Below, one piece after another: positions 1 through 5,979 of a stretch of 42,334 nt of DNA (positions are counted from its first letter, which is position 1; each line of letters starts with the position of its first letter). This stretch comes from Pyramidobacter piscolens (GTDB taxonomy: Bacteria; Synergistota; Synergistia; Synergistales; Dethiosulfovibrionaceae), in the NCBI GenBank assembly GCA_004558205.1, contig SFDM01000028.1:1-42334 (forward strand). Direction: 5' to 3'. A model generated the notes under the pieces. The model searched no databases. It worked only from the letters and a program-made list of their open reading frames with translations, and was not told where the DNA came from. The position numbers and the translations under genes were made by a program.

Positions 1-1
1 C

Positions 2-388
2 GGCGCCGAAGTCGTCTTCGAGGCGACGGAGTGCTTCGTCTGAACGGCCGCTGGAGCCATGGACCTGCAGAACCAGCAGCGTGTCATCGACATGTCTGAA
101 AAGTATGGCGCGGAAAACTGCGTGGTCATTTTCGGTTCATCCGACGCTGAAGGCGCGGAGATTTATGCCGAAACCGTGACCAATGGAGATCCCACCTATG
201 CAGGACCTTTGGCCGGCGTCCAGTTAGGACTCGCCGTTTACGATATTTTTGACGAAGAAATTCGTGCGGAAGCCGATCCCGCAGCCTGGGAAGAGCAGAT
301 TTCCATGATGGAAATGGTGCTCGATCCCGAAGCTCTCGCCGCTGCCGTGAAAGGCATCCGCGGGCAGTATTCCAAGTACCAGCTGTAA
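2..388 (+). CDS. grdA: Glycine reductase complex selenoprotein A (GrdA), 3' part, with selenocysteine at UGA 41-43
   Basis: GrdA is the small selenoprotein of glycine reductase, which reduces glycine to acetyl phosphate and ammonia in amino-acid-fermenting anaerobes and carries the carboxymethyl-selenocysteine intermediate. The frame is open from base 2 and reads GAEVVFEATECFV-(UGA)-TAAGAMDLQ, then continues to TAA at 386-388. The C-F-V-Sec-T-A-A-G-A-M-D context is the conserved GrdA active site, and downstream NGDPTYAGPLAGVQLGL is a GrdA signature. The in-frame TGA is therefore read as selenocysteine rather than stop. The 5' end, about 30 codons in family members, lies outside the window. 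A tool that treats TGA as stop would start the gene at ATG 59 and lose the active site. The Sec call is homology plus direct reading; that the organism inserts Sec is inferred. Confidence 0.93.
44..82 (+). promoter_or_regulatory. SECIS-like hairpin just downstream of the grdA UGA
   Basis: Bases 47-54 (gccgctgg) pair with 73-80 (ccagcagc) with a single mismatch, closing an 18-nt loop that holds GG at 61-62, about 18 nt after the UGA. Bacterial SECIS elements recognised by SelB have this layout: a stem soon after UGA and an apical loop containing GG. No folding program was run. Confidence 0.55.
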
Positions 389-426
389 CCTCGGGCTCTT
401 CCTCCGAAAAGAACGATGAAATAGGG

Positions 427-432
427 TATAAT
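427..432 (+). promoter_or_regulatory. Candidate -10 box for the glyoxalase-fold gene
   Basis: An exact TATAAT lies 37 bp before the ATG at 469, between the grdA stop and the gene. No good -35 is visible 17 bp upstream, so the promoter is only tentative. A strong Shine-Dalgarno (agaggagg) precedes the ATG. Confidence 0.35.
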
Positions 433-468
433 TGAGCATCACGAACCCAAAAAGAGGAGGAGCCAATC

Positions 469-834
469 ATGAAATTTCACTTTGTCCACACGAACTTCAA
501 CGTGCTGAACCTCGAAAAAAGCATGGCTTTTTACGAGAAGGCACTGGGGCTCAAGGAAGTGCGCCGCATCGAGAACGAGAACTTCACGATCGTCTATCTG
601 GATGACGGCGTCACCGACTTTCAGCTTGAACTGACCTGGATGCATGACCGCACGGAGCCCTACGACCTGGGAGAGCAGGAGTTCCATCTCGCCTTCCGTG
701 TCGACGACTTCGACGCCGCCCACAAGCTTCACGAAGAGATGGGCTGTATCTGCTACGAGAACCCCCACATGGGAATCTACTTCATCCAAGACCCCGACCA
801 GTACTGGCTGGAGGTCATTCCCGCCAGAAAGTGA
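469..834 (+). CDS. VOC-superfamily glyoxalase I-like protein (lactoylglutathione lyase family)
   Basis: This 121-residue protein has the length and two-module beta-alpha-beta fold pattern of glyoxalase I. Residues that match the metal ligands of the family are H7 (FVHTNF), E54 (QLELTW), H73 (EFHLAF) and E115 (YWLEVIP). The family isomerises the hemithioacetal of methylglyoxal, or acts on related substrates. Because glutathione use is unlikely in an anaerobe of this kind, the true substrate is uncertain. The ATG at 469 follows a strong aaagaggagg Shine-Dalgarno. The gene is monocistronic: it follows grdA by 80 bp with its own -10-like box and is closed by a strong terminator. Confidence 0.88.
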   Translation: MKFHFVHTNFNVLNLEKSMAFYEKALGLKEVRRIENENFTIVYLDDGVTDFQLELTWMHDRTEPYDLGEQEFHLAFRVDDFDAAHKLHEEMGCICYENPHMGIYFIQDPDQYWLEVIPARK

Positions 835-836
835 AA

Positions 837-897
837 AAAGCTCTCGACAACAAAGTGCTGCGTGTTTTACGCGGCACTTTGTCGTCGAGAGCTTTTT
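837..897 (+). terminator. Strong Rho-independent terminator after the glyoxalase gene
   Basis: Bases 839-848 (agctctcgac) pair exactly with 883-892 (gtcgagagct). The stem continues inward through caaagtgc/gcactttg and is followed by a T run. Confidence 0.9.
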
Positions 898-982
898 ATA
901 CTAATTATCAATAGAACAGCTGAACTTAACGTCCAGGGCCGGCCCGAGGGGCATCCCCTCCGTGCCCATTTTGCGTTTTTAT

Positions 983-1135
983 CGCAAAGATACTGAAGAG
1001 AAAGGACGCAAAGGAAAAATAAAACCTAAATTATTAACTAAAAAACGAATTAGTGTGATGGTAATTTATGGGTTTTACTTGATTTTTCGGTTCTAAAAGT
1101 CTTTCAAGTTTTTCCTTTGCGAACCTTTGCACCCT
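983..1135. repeat. Dispersed ~280-bp repeat, copy 1 (partial, outer ends missing)
   Basis: The core of the repeat described under copy 4 is present, from cgcaaag...aaaggacgcaaagg through aaacgaattagtgtgatgg to cctttgcgaacctttgc. The outer terminal inverted repeats are absent. The sequence directly before it (930-980) is unrelated and GC-rich, so the left end has been replaced or deleted. Confidence 0.8.
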
Positions 1136-1416
1136 CATATAATACGAGATAAGGAATACTCCTAAAGTTCCTCCAGAAAACCCTGACATTATTTTCTCTC
1201 ACTGAATAGAATATCGCCGTGGAGTTAGTAGCTCTTGTCTGATACTCAGCACAGAGGCAGACTGATAACAACCTGAGTCTTCGAGACTCTCGCAAAGATA
1301 GGTGCACCTCGTTTTACGATGAATTAAGTATCCAGGAACCTTTCTTCCGGAGGTATTCTGAATTCGTGAGGAAATCGTGACGAGGCTTTCCGCTGTGCTT
1401 ATTCTTAGGAGGGAAT
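1136..1416. other. Non-coding stretch before the transposase remnant
   Basis: No convincing gene. It contains a small perfect hairpin (gagtc/gactc near 1282-1296). Intact IS110 elements have a structured non-coding left end upstream of the transposase that gives the bridge RNA. This stretch could be a decayed version, but I cannot show it. Confidence 0.3.
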
Positions 1417-1520
1417 ATGTCCATTTTTTGTACGTCGGCATCGACGTTGCTAAGGACTCTTTATCTGCCCAGATAACAACTCAAACCATAGGCGCTTGTG
1501 GAGCTATGGGAGCATTCTAA
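1417..1520 (+). pseudogene. Remnant of an IS110-family transposase N-terminus
   Basis: The frame through 1431 reads YVGIDVAKDSLSAQIT, the N-terminal motif of IS110-family DEDD transposases, where the Asp of GIDVAK is the first catalytic residue. The frame stops at TAA 1518-1520 after about 30 codons. The natural start ATG at 1417, behind an aggaggg Shine-Dalgarno, is one base out of frame across a T6 run. One extra T would join them as M-S-I-F-L-Y-V-G-I-D. So it is frameshifted and truncated; the rest of the element is not seen. Family call rests on a short motif only. Confidence 0.5.
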
Positions 1521-1561
1521 ACAATGAATGCGTTTTTTTAAGAATTCTGTTTGTTTCCGCG

Positions 1562-1586
1562 TATGATAACAACGCCCGTTATCATA
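1562..1586. repeat. Short perfect inverted repeat
   Basis: tatgataac (1562-1570) and gttatcata (1578-1586) are exact 9-bp inverted repeats separated by 7 bp. They lie 44 bp outside the left att repeat. Role unknown; there is no T tract. Confidence 0.5.
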
Positions 1587-1629
1587 TCAATTATCGTCAA
1601 GCCTTGTAATTATCGAATTTGCATACTTC

Positions 1630-1650
1630 ATGGCGGAGAGGAAAGGATTC
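1630..1650. repeat. Distal attachment-site repeat of the integrated element
   Basis: It is identical over 21 bp to 14412-14432, the reverse complement of the tRNA-Ser 3' end (tggcggagaggaaaggattc plus one base). Similarity stops sharply on both sides. This is the partial tRNA copy left at the far border by site-specific integration. Confidence 0.93.
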
Positions 1651-1709
1651 ACACTACATCGAGTAATGCTAGCAATTGCAGTCTTTTATAAATCTCTGAC
1701 CAAAAGCGC

Positions 1710-1730
1710 GGTCATCGTTTTGGTCATAGG
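1710..1730. promoter_or_regulatory. Integrase arm-type site pair near the distal border
   Basis: ggtcatcgtt at 1710 and ggtcatagg at 1722 match, with the same 12-bp spacing, the pair at 14249 and 14261 near the integrase. The shared sequence includes gcggtcatNgttttggtcatag. Matching arms on both sides of the excised junction are typical of attP. Confidence 0.65.
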
Positions 1731-1920
1731 TCAAGATTGGTAAAGGAATAATCAGCTTTGACCTTTCGTGTTCCCTATTGTCGCGGGTATGATATCAGGG
1801 TATGACCTACTCCCGCCGCTTACTGCTTCATAGCAATATAGTACTTTAGATAATCTGAAAAAGCAAGTCAACACCACGAGGGCATTTTCCCGCTTCCGGT
1901 TATCAAGATTCAATAAAAGA

Positions 1921-2017
1921 ACCTCACCAAATCAACCAGAATAGGCAAAACTTATCCTAGGGATATTTCTCCCTAGGCTATTTTAAGTTAGGGGCATTCT
2001 GGCCCGTTTGGTGAGGT
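1921..2017. repeat. Large imperfect palindrome (element-specific family), unit 1
   Basis: Left arm acctcaccaaat...ccagaat (1921-1942) is the inverse of right arm attctgg...tttggtgaggt (1996-2017), with a four-base asymmetric centre. The loop holds a second perfect hairpin, cctaggga/tccctagg (1957-1978). A T6 run follows at 2020. It lies at the 3' side of the minus-strand operon starting at 3912. Related sequences occur at 4231, 5820, 5936, 7697, 8233 and 8434. Confidence 0.7.
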
Positions 2018-2107
2018 AGTTTTTTGAGTAAGAGAGGATAAAAAATGGGAAGCCGTAAAGCCTCCCCCTGTTGCACATCATTTTTTATTTGATTATGAAA
2101 ATCAGTG

Positions 2108-2195
2108 ACGTTCCTCACGCACGCCCGGGAATAGTGTTACTCTTTTTTGAGTAACAGCTACGTAATCACGTTCCTCACGCACGCCCGGGAATAGT
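2108..2195. repeat. Two identical 28-bp direct repeats with a 32-bp spacer (mini-CRISPR-like)
   Basis: 2108-2135 and 2168-2195 are identical. Each begins acgttcctcacgcacgcc and ends cgggaatagt. The period is 60 bp with a 32-bp spacer, close to type I-E geometry, and the repeat can form a short TTCC/GGAA hairpin. An AT-rich tract precedes the first copy. Against CRISPR: only one spacer, no cas genes in the window, and the spacer contains its own perfect hairpin (gttactc/gagtaac). Confidence 0.5.
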
Positions 2196-2307
2196 AGCTA
2201 AATTTACTTTGTATATATCTTTTTTTATAGTACAGGAATCATTTTCACCTATCTTTTTCATCTCTTCATCGTTGCGCCTATAATAAAACTTCTCTAAAGA
2301 CATTTAA

Positions 2308-2664
2308 CTATACCTCGTTTCTTCTAGGCGGAAGCTGCTGCGGCTTTATCCAGTCCACGAAAGTCATTCCATCGTAAACCATTTTACAAGCCCCGGCCTT
2401 ACCAAAAGACACAGCAAGTATATGACCCTCGCCTCTTTCAGCGATCGAATAAATCGAGTTGATGATCATCTGTGAAATGTCGCTGTCCTTGCTATAAGCC
2501 CCGCATAGCATGAAGGCAATGCCGCAGCGGTCAGAAGTAAGATTCTTATCTTCATCAATGCTTATCGTTGTGTCGTCTACAAAGGTTCCCACGATTTCAT
2601 TTTCACAGTATCGGATAGTGCAAAAAATGGTTAAAATGTCGTCCTTGTTAAAACCTTTTTTCAT
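2308..2664 (-). CDS. Hypothetical element protein, 118 aa
   Basis: Start chosen at ATG 2664 (MKKGFNKDDILTIFCTI) because aaggagg lies 8 bp upstream; the longer frame upstream has no ribosome site. The protein is acidic and mixed alpha/beta, with a C-terminal WIKPQQLPPRR tail. No membrane segment or catalytic motif is seen, and I do not recognise a family. It is the last gene of a minus-strand set (3912 to 2308) that lies on the opposite side of the regulator switch from the plus-strand XRE gene. GC is lower than in the chromosomal flanks. Confidence 0.6.
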   Translation of the reverse strand: MKKGFNKDDILTIFCTIRYCENEIVGTFVDDTTISIDEDKNLTSDRCGIAFMLCGAYSKDSDISQMIINSIYSIAERGEGHILAVSFGKAGACKMVYDGMTFVDWIKPQQLPPRRNEV

Positions 2665-2735
2665 GTTAACAGCCTCCTTCGTGTTGTCTTCACGCGAAAT
2701 GTCAAAAAACATCAAGGATTTCTCACTCATTCCGT

Positions 2736-3017
2736 TCATGCTTCTTCTAGAAGTCGAACGCATTCATTCCATAAAGCTTTGTCTTCTGTCGTCGGAGCTT
2801 CAGCGCGGTTCAAAATCCTAATCGCTGTTTCTTGCGCTTGCGTCAAGGACAAACACTCTCTGTTCTTATCAAGCCTTCCAGGTTCGCTGCAGATCCTAAA
2901 TTTCCTATTGAAGCCGAACAGAACAAAAAACATTGAACCATCGGGGAATGTAACATCAACATACCGCAATGAATCAAGCTTCACGCCCTCGGGGATATTT
3001 CGCGTTTTGTCAGTCAT
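2736..3017 (-). CDS. Hypothetical element protein, 93 aa
   Basis: The ATG at 3017 has a gggagg Shine-Dalgarno 8 bp upstream. The first half has beta-strand character (RYVDVTFPDGSMFFVLFG) and the second half is helical (LTQAQETAIRILNRAEA). It looks like a compact phage-type accessory protein. I recognise no family. It sits 71 bp upstream of the next minus-strand gene, probably in the same operon. Confidence 0.6.
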   Translation of the reverse strand: MTDKTRNIPEGVKLDSLRYVDVTFPDGSMFFVLFGFNRKFRICSEPGRLDKNRECLSLTQAQETAIRILNRAEAPTTEDKALWNECVRLLEEA

Positions 3018-3115
3018 AAAAAATCCTCCCTTTCAAGTATTCCACGAAGGGAAGCTACGTGATAGAATAAGCTATCCCTTCGTGGGAATTGCCCTTACGC
3101 CGTCAAGCCTGCCAG

Positions 3116-3325
3116 CTATCCACGGAGTGCAAGGGCTTTTTTGTGTTCCATGATCCGCCGTGCGCTGTCGATATGGCGTTGTTCCTTTCGGGATTCTGTG
3201 ATTCCCTTGAAGTATCCGGCATAGCCGCGCCAGCGTTCTTCTTTCGGGCCGCCTATCTCTGCGATTGTCAGAGCATAACGGGCATTCCTCAGAATGCGTA
3301 CCGCCGCCAGCCTTCCGCGTTGTAA
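3116..3325 (-). CDS. Small open frame without a normal start, in frame after the XRE stop
   Basis: Directly after the UAG that ends the XRE gene (3326-3328), the same frame stays open for 70 codons to another UAG at 3116-3118. The last 50 residues look protein-like and helical (RWRGYAGYFKGITESRKEQR, ARRIMEHKKALALRG). There is no ATG, GTG or TTG start in frame; only CTG or ATT are available. It could be a readthrough extension of the XRE protein, a gene using a rare start, or a gene that lost its 5' end. Function unknown. Confidence 0.35.
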   Translation of the reverse strand, partial: LQRGRLAAVRILRNARYALTIAEIGGPKEERWRGYAGYFKGITESRKEQRHIDSARRIMEHKKALALRG

Positions 3326-3529
3326 CTAGCAATCTGCCTCATCATCTTTTCTCAGCTCCTTCTGTGGGATTTTAAAAAGCTCTTCCAGCTTGTCCCATAC
3401 TGTGCATTTCCCTTCACGGCTGCCGGCTTCAAGGCTTCTGTAATATCGTTCTGAAATGCCAACTGCCTCGGCTGTTTGCCTCTGTAACTGCCCGGCGTCT
3501 ATGCGCGCTTGCCTCAAGATGTTTCTCAT
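3326..3529 (-). CDS. Small XRE-type helix-turn-helix DNA-binding protein, 67 aa
   Basis: Residues 2-55 form a Cro/C1-type HTH: LRQARIDAGQLQRQTAEAVG is helices 1-2, ISERYYRSLEAG the recognition region, and LEELFKIPQKEL the closing helix. The ATG at 3529 follows aaggaggg at good spacing. It is 11 bp after the upstream gene (ends 3541), so the two are co-transcribed away from the divergent XRE gene at 3981. Such a divergent pair of regulators is a typical switch in temperate phages and satellites. Its own role there is inferred. Confidence 0.75.
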   Translation of the reverse strand: MRNILRQARIDAGQLQRQTAEAVGISERYYRSLEAGSREGKCTVWDKLEELFKIPQKELRKDDEADC

Positions 3530-3540
3530 GCGTTCCCTCC

Positions 3541-3912
3541 TTACCAGAAAGAAATATCGAACTTGGCCCGTCCGTTTTCGTCGATGTATCCGCGATCTCG
3601 TTCCTCGATCGTAAGCGTTCCAAGATAATCGGCGTAAAGTACGATTTTCATTTTCCTTTCAAGCGCCTGAACCATTTGATTAAAGTCGTCGTCGTTCCAG
3701 CCTAGCACGTCCCGCAACTGCGAGATTCTGACCTGGCTTCTGTCAGTCTTTGAAAGCATGCCATTCAACGCTTCCATGAAAGCAGCTTCCGTTACGGGCC
3801 TAGCCTGGGGCTTCACCGCGCACCCTGCCTTCAACGCACTGTTCTCTGCTTCCAGCGCCGCTATTCTCGCCTCCAGCACTTCAAGCCGTGTCATTACTGC
3901 GTCAAGTGTCAT
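3541..3912 (-). CDS. Hypothetical protein with N-terminal coiled coil, 123 aa
   Basis: Residues 1-30 (VMTRLEVLEARIAALEAENS) form a leucine/alanine heptad coiled coil likely to dimerise or trimerise. The rest (ISQLRDVLGWNDDDFNQMVQ, ALERKMKIVLY) looks like a small helical, possibly winged-helix domain, ending in DISFW. The ATG at 3912 follows ggaggcagg. It is the first gene of the leftward operon and faces the rightward XRE gene across a 68-bp control region. I recognise no family; a DNA-binding role is possible from the context. Confidence 0.6.
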   Translation of the reverse strand: MTLDAVMTRLEVLEARIAALEAENSALKAGCAVKPQARPVTEAAFMEALNGMLSKTDRSQVRISQLRDVLGWNDDDFNQMVQALERKMKIVLYADYLGTLTIEERDRGYIDENGRAKFDISFW

Positions 3913-3937
3913 TCTATCCTGCCTCCCTTTTTAAACA

Positions 3938-3952
3938 CGCTCAATTTGAGCG
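3938..3952. promoter_or_regulatory. Candidate operator between divergent regulators
   Basis: CGCTCA-ATT-TGAGCG is a perfect 6-bp inverted repeat with a 3-bp centre in the 68-bp gap between the leftward gene (start 3912) and the rightward XRE gene (start 3981). It is a plausible binding site for one of the XRE proteins. Confidence 0.5.
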
Positions 3953-3980
3953 CGTCAAGAAGAAAGAAAGAGAATAAGAA

Positions 3981-4199
3981 ATGTCCAATTTTTCAGAAAA
4001 ATTAAAAGAATGCCGCTTAAAAAAAGGATTGACTCAAAAACAAGCCGCTGAAATATTCAACGTCAACCCTCGACATTGGCAAGCTTATGAAGGCGGGGAT
4101 AGAACGCCAACTTTTGAAGGACTGATAGCAATAGCGGATTTTTTTGACGTGAGCCTTGATTACCTTGTGGGACGTTCTGACAATCCCAAGCGGCAATAG
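3981..4199 (+). CDS. XRE-family transcriptional regulator, 72 aa
   Basis: A classic single-domain Cro/C1 HTH protein: KLKECRLKKGLTQKQAAEIF, then NPRHWQAYEGGDRTPTFEGL, then IADFFDVSLDYLVGRSDN, the common closing motif of XRE regulators. It fills the whole chain with no added domain, as in small phage repressors. It is transcribed divergently from the operon starting at 3912, so it probably controls that operon and itself through the palindrome at 3938. The Shine-Dalgarno is weak (aaagagaa). Confidence 0.88.
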   Translation: MSNFSEKLKECRLKKGLTQKQAAEIFNVNPRHWQAYEGGDRTPTFEGLIAIADFFDVSLDYLVGRSDNPKRQ

Positions 4200-4230
4200 G
4201 TAAAGCGCTTATCTTGACAAAAATAATAAA

Positions 4231-4332
4231 CTATGCCCTTAAAACGCGCTGTAATGGGTCAAACTTTTTTGAGGCGTATAATTTCACCTAAAAAACAAAT
4301 CGTGGGCCTTGCGGTTGATTTGGTGAGGGAAT
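4231..4332. repeat. Palindromic family unit 2
   Basis: Left motif ctatgcccttaaaacgcgct (4231-4250) and right motif gatttggtgaggg (4317-4329) resemble the arms of the other units, downstream of the XRE gene. Pairing between these two arms is weaker than in units 1, 5 and 6. A third related arm, gcgttcggtgagg, lies at 4466-4478. Confidence 0.45.
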
Positions 4333-4397
4333 AGCGCATAATAGAGTTACTCCTCCCCCCTCCTGTAAAGGCTCCACAAAAAAACCTTCCCATTTTT

Positions 4398-4437
4398 AAG
4401 CCCGCTTCCAGCTTTTGACCAGAAGCGGGCTTTTTGT
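4398..4437 (+). terminator. Rho-independent terminator
   Basis: agcccgctt (4399-4407) pairs with aagcgggct (4423-4431), followed by tttttg. It insulates the toxin-antitoxin operon from upstream transcription. The preceding A/T pattern would also serve weakly on the other strand. Confidence 0.75.
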
Positions 4438-4533
4438 TTTTCCACAAAAGGTTAAAACCTATAGCGCGTTCGGTGAGGTCTTGTGTTGTGCTGACAAAAG
4501 CATTACAATACATAGTGAAGGAGGGATAATAAT

Positions 4534-4818
4534 ATGCCTATAGTGACACCCGCAGAGAACACGGGGAAACGCTGCACGCTAAATATTCGCATGGATTCAG
4601 ATGAAAAATACAAGGCTGAAAGCGTTTTCAAAGAACTTGGAATTACTCCATCAACGGCTGTAAGGCTCTTTTATCAGCAGGTTATCCTTCATCGCGGGAT
4701 TCCTTTTTCCCTTGAAATCCCTAACAGAGAATCCGATGAAGCCTTAGCGGAAATCAGGGCGGGAAAGGGTAAGCGTTATGCGGACGCCAAAGAGTTATAC
4801 GCCGATCTTGGTATTTGA
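4534..4818 (+). CDS. dinJ: RelB/DinJ-family antitoxin
   Basis: The 94-residue protein has the ribbon-helix-helix N-terminus of DinJ (RCTLNIRMDSDEKYKAESVF, then LGITPSTAVRLFYQQVILHR) and a C-terminal segment that in the family wraps the YafQ toxin. The start has aaggaggg 9 bp upstream. A weak promoter (TTGTGT-17-TACAAT at 4481-4509) lies just upstream. The toxin gene follows after 2 bp. DinJ proteins repress their own operon as a complex with toxin. The partner here is truncated (see next), so DinJ may act alone or protect against YafQ encoded elsewhere. Confidence 0.9.
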   Translation: MPIVTPAENTGKRCTLNIRMDSDEKYKAESVFKELGITPSTAVRLFYQQVILHRGIPFSLEIPNRESDEALAEIRAGKGKRYADAKELYADLGI

Positions 4819-4820
4819 TC

Positions 4821-5027
4821 ATGCTCTCGCCGGTTGCTTCAACGAAGTTTCGCAAAGACGTTGATTTGTTAAAAAAACAGGGAAAGGACTTAAATAAACT
4901 TCGTGATCTGCTCGACCTGCTGATTAACGAAAAGCCCTTGCCTGAACGATATGTAGATCACCCGCTTTCGGGAAATTGGGCGGGGTATAGAGGGATAATA
5001 GAGCATGAAAAGAGGGAGCAAGAATGA
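4821..5027 (+). pseudogene. yafQ: YafQ-family mRNA interferase, truncated at the C-terminus
   Basis: The frame reads MLSPVASTKFRKDVDLL, then DLNKLRDLLDLLINEKPLP and HPLSGNWAGYRG, a good match to the N-terminal two thirds of YafQ. Family toxins continue for about 20 more residues that include the conserved C-terminal catalytic His and aromatic residue. Here the sequence departs after GYRG to IIEHEKREQE and stops at 5025-5027, overlapping the Fic ATG (ATGA). So the catalytic end is gone, and the toxin is very probably inactive. It looks as if the fic gene, or a deletion that fused it here, replaced the 3' end of yafQ. Confidence 0.8.
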
Positions 5028-5758
5028 GTCTGTTTCAGGAGATAGAGGCTCTGAAAGCGCAGCTTGATTTGTGCCGTCCCTTGACGCCCGGCGAAGCACA
5101 GCGCCTGCGGGAGCAGTTCACCATCGAATATACATACAACTCTAACGCCATAGAGGGGAACACCCTCACGCTCAGAGAAACGGCGCTTGTGCTGGAAGGG
5201 GTCACCATCGGGGAGAAGCCTCTGAAAGACCACCTCGAGGCTGTAGGTCATCGGGACGCTTTCGAGTATGTGACCCAACTTGTGAGCGAGAAAACCCCTT
5301 TGAGCGAACGGGTTATCAAGGAGCTTCATTCGCTTGTCCTGATAGATAGGCCGACGGATAAAGGAGTTTACCGCCGGGTAAAGGTCTGTATTATGGGAGC
5401 TCTTCGCAGACCGCCAGAGCCGCACGAAATCCCTGAATTGATGGAGCGGCTTTTGAAAGATCACGATCTTTCAGCGTTGAATCCTATCGCGAAAGCCGCC
5501 GCGTTTCATCTTCGCTTTGAAGGTATACACCCCTTTATAGACGGCAACGGCCGCACGGGGAGATTGATCATGAACATGATGTTAATGCAGTCGGGATATC
5601 CGCCGATCGACCTTAAATTCACGGACCGCCGTCGTTATTATGACGCCTTCGACAGTTACGACAGAAGCGGCGACACAGGGGAAATGACGCTGTTAATCGG
5701 CGAATACGTCAAAGCCCGCCTGAAGGGCTATCTGCAAGTTCTAGCGCCGCAGGAATGA
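5024..5758 (+). CDS. fic: Fic-domain AMP transferase, class II (N-terminal inhibitory helix)
   Basis: Fic proteins usually AMPylate target proteins. The catalytic motif HPFIDGNGRTGR is complete at residues 169-180, with H169 as catalytic base. An N-terminal SNAIEGN (residues 40-46) is the class II inhibitory (S/T)xxxE(G/N) motif; E44 would fold into the active site and block ATP. The 244-residue length fits a single Fic protein. Its ATG overlaps the stop of truncated yafQ, so it is translationally coupled to the dinJ-yafQ remnant. Target unknown. A toxin or anti-phage role is inferred from its place on a mobile element. Confidence 0.92.
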   Translation: MSLFQEIEALKAQLDLCRPLTPGEAQRLREQFTIEYTYNSNAIEGNTLTLRETALVLEGVTIGEKPLKDHLEAVGHRDAFEYVTQLVSEKTPLSERVIKELHSLVLIDRPTDKGVYRRVKVCIMGALRRPPEPHEIPELMERLLKDHDLSALNPIAKAAAFHLRFEGIHPFIDGNGRTGRLIMNMMLMQSGYPPIDLKFTDRRRYYDAFDSYDRSGDTGEMTLLIGEYVKARLKGYLQVLAPQE

Positions 5759-5819
5759 CCACACAGTGCCCCGCCGCCGAAGGATAAAAAACGAAGAAAG
5801 ATATGCCTCGCTTCAAGTT

Positions 5820-5846
5820 AGGGGCCTTCTGGCGCATTTGGTGAGG
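5820..5846. repeat. Palindromic-family arm 3
   Basis: taggggccttctggcgcatttggtgagg is the same motif as the right arm of unit 1 at 1988-2015, differing at only four positions. No clear left arm is seen upstream. It lies 60 bp after the fic stop. The stretch 5759-5935 holds no other recognisable feature. Confidence 0.65.
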
Positions 5847-5935
5847 TCGAAATGTTCAGGCATTGATAATACTGAATCCACAGAAGGGAATGAAGGACTT
5901 CCAGCCGCCGCGCTGGAGGCCCTTTTTTTGATGCT

Positions 5936-5979
5936 CCTAAACGCACCAGAACGGCCCGTTACGGGCCTCGTGCTTTAGG
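5936..5979. repeat. Palindromic family unit 4: strong compound hairpin
   Basis: cctaaa...gcac...ggcccgt-t-acgggcc...gtgc...tttagg forms a long, nearly symmetric hairpin. Its left half (cctaaacgcaccagaacg) is the exact reverse complement of the arm at 8306-8325 apart from one added A there. The last codons and the stop (tta, 5959-5961) of the Bro-N gene lie in it, so it is at a junction. It may also act as terminator. Confidence 0.7.

Larger units (their letters stand above)
1651..2307. other. Gene-free left end of the element
   Basis: No gene supported. It holds the arm-type sites (1710-1730), the palindromic unit at 1921-2017 and the pair of 28-bp direct repeats at 2108-2195. Nothing recognised in 1731-1920. 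Confidence 0.6.

Noticed and set aside
41..43. Treating the TGA in grdA as a stop or nonsense mutation
   Set aside because: Its position is exactly that of the catalytic selenocysteine of GrdA, with conserved residues on both sides and a SECIS-like hairpin after it.
5766..5978. A 70-codon plus-strand frame after fic
   Set aside because: It is composed largely of the palindromic repeat sequences; no ribosome site or motif.
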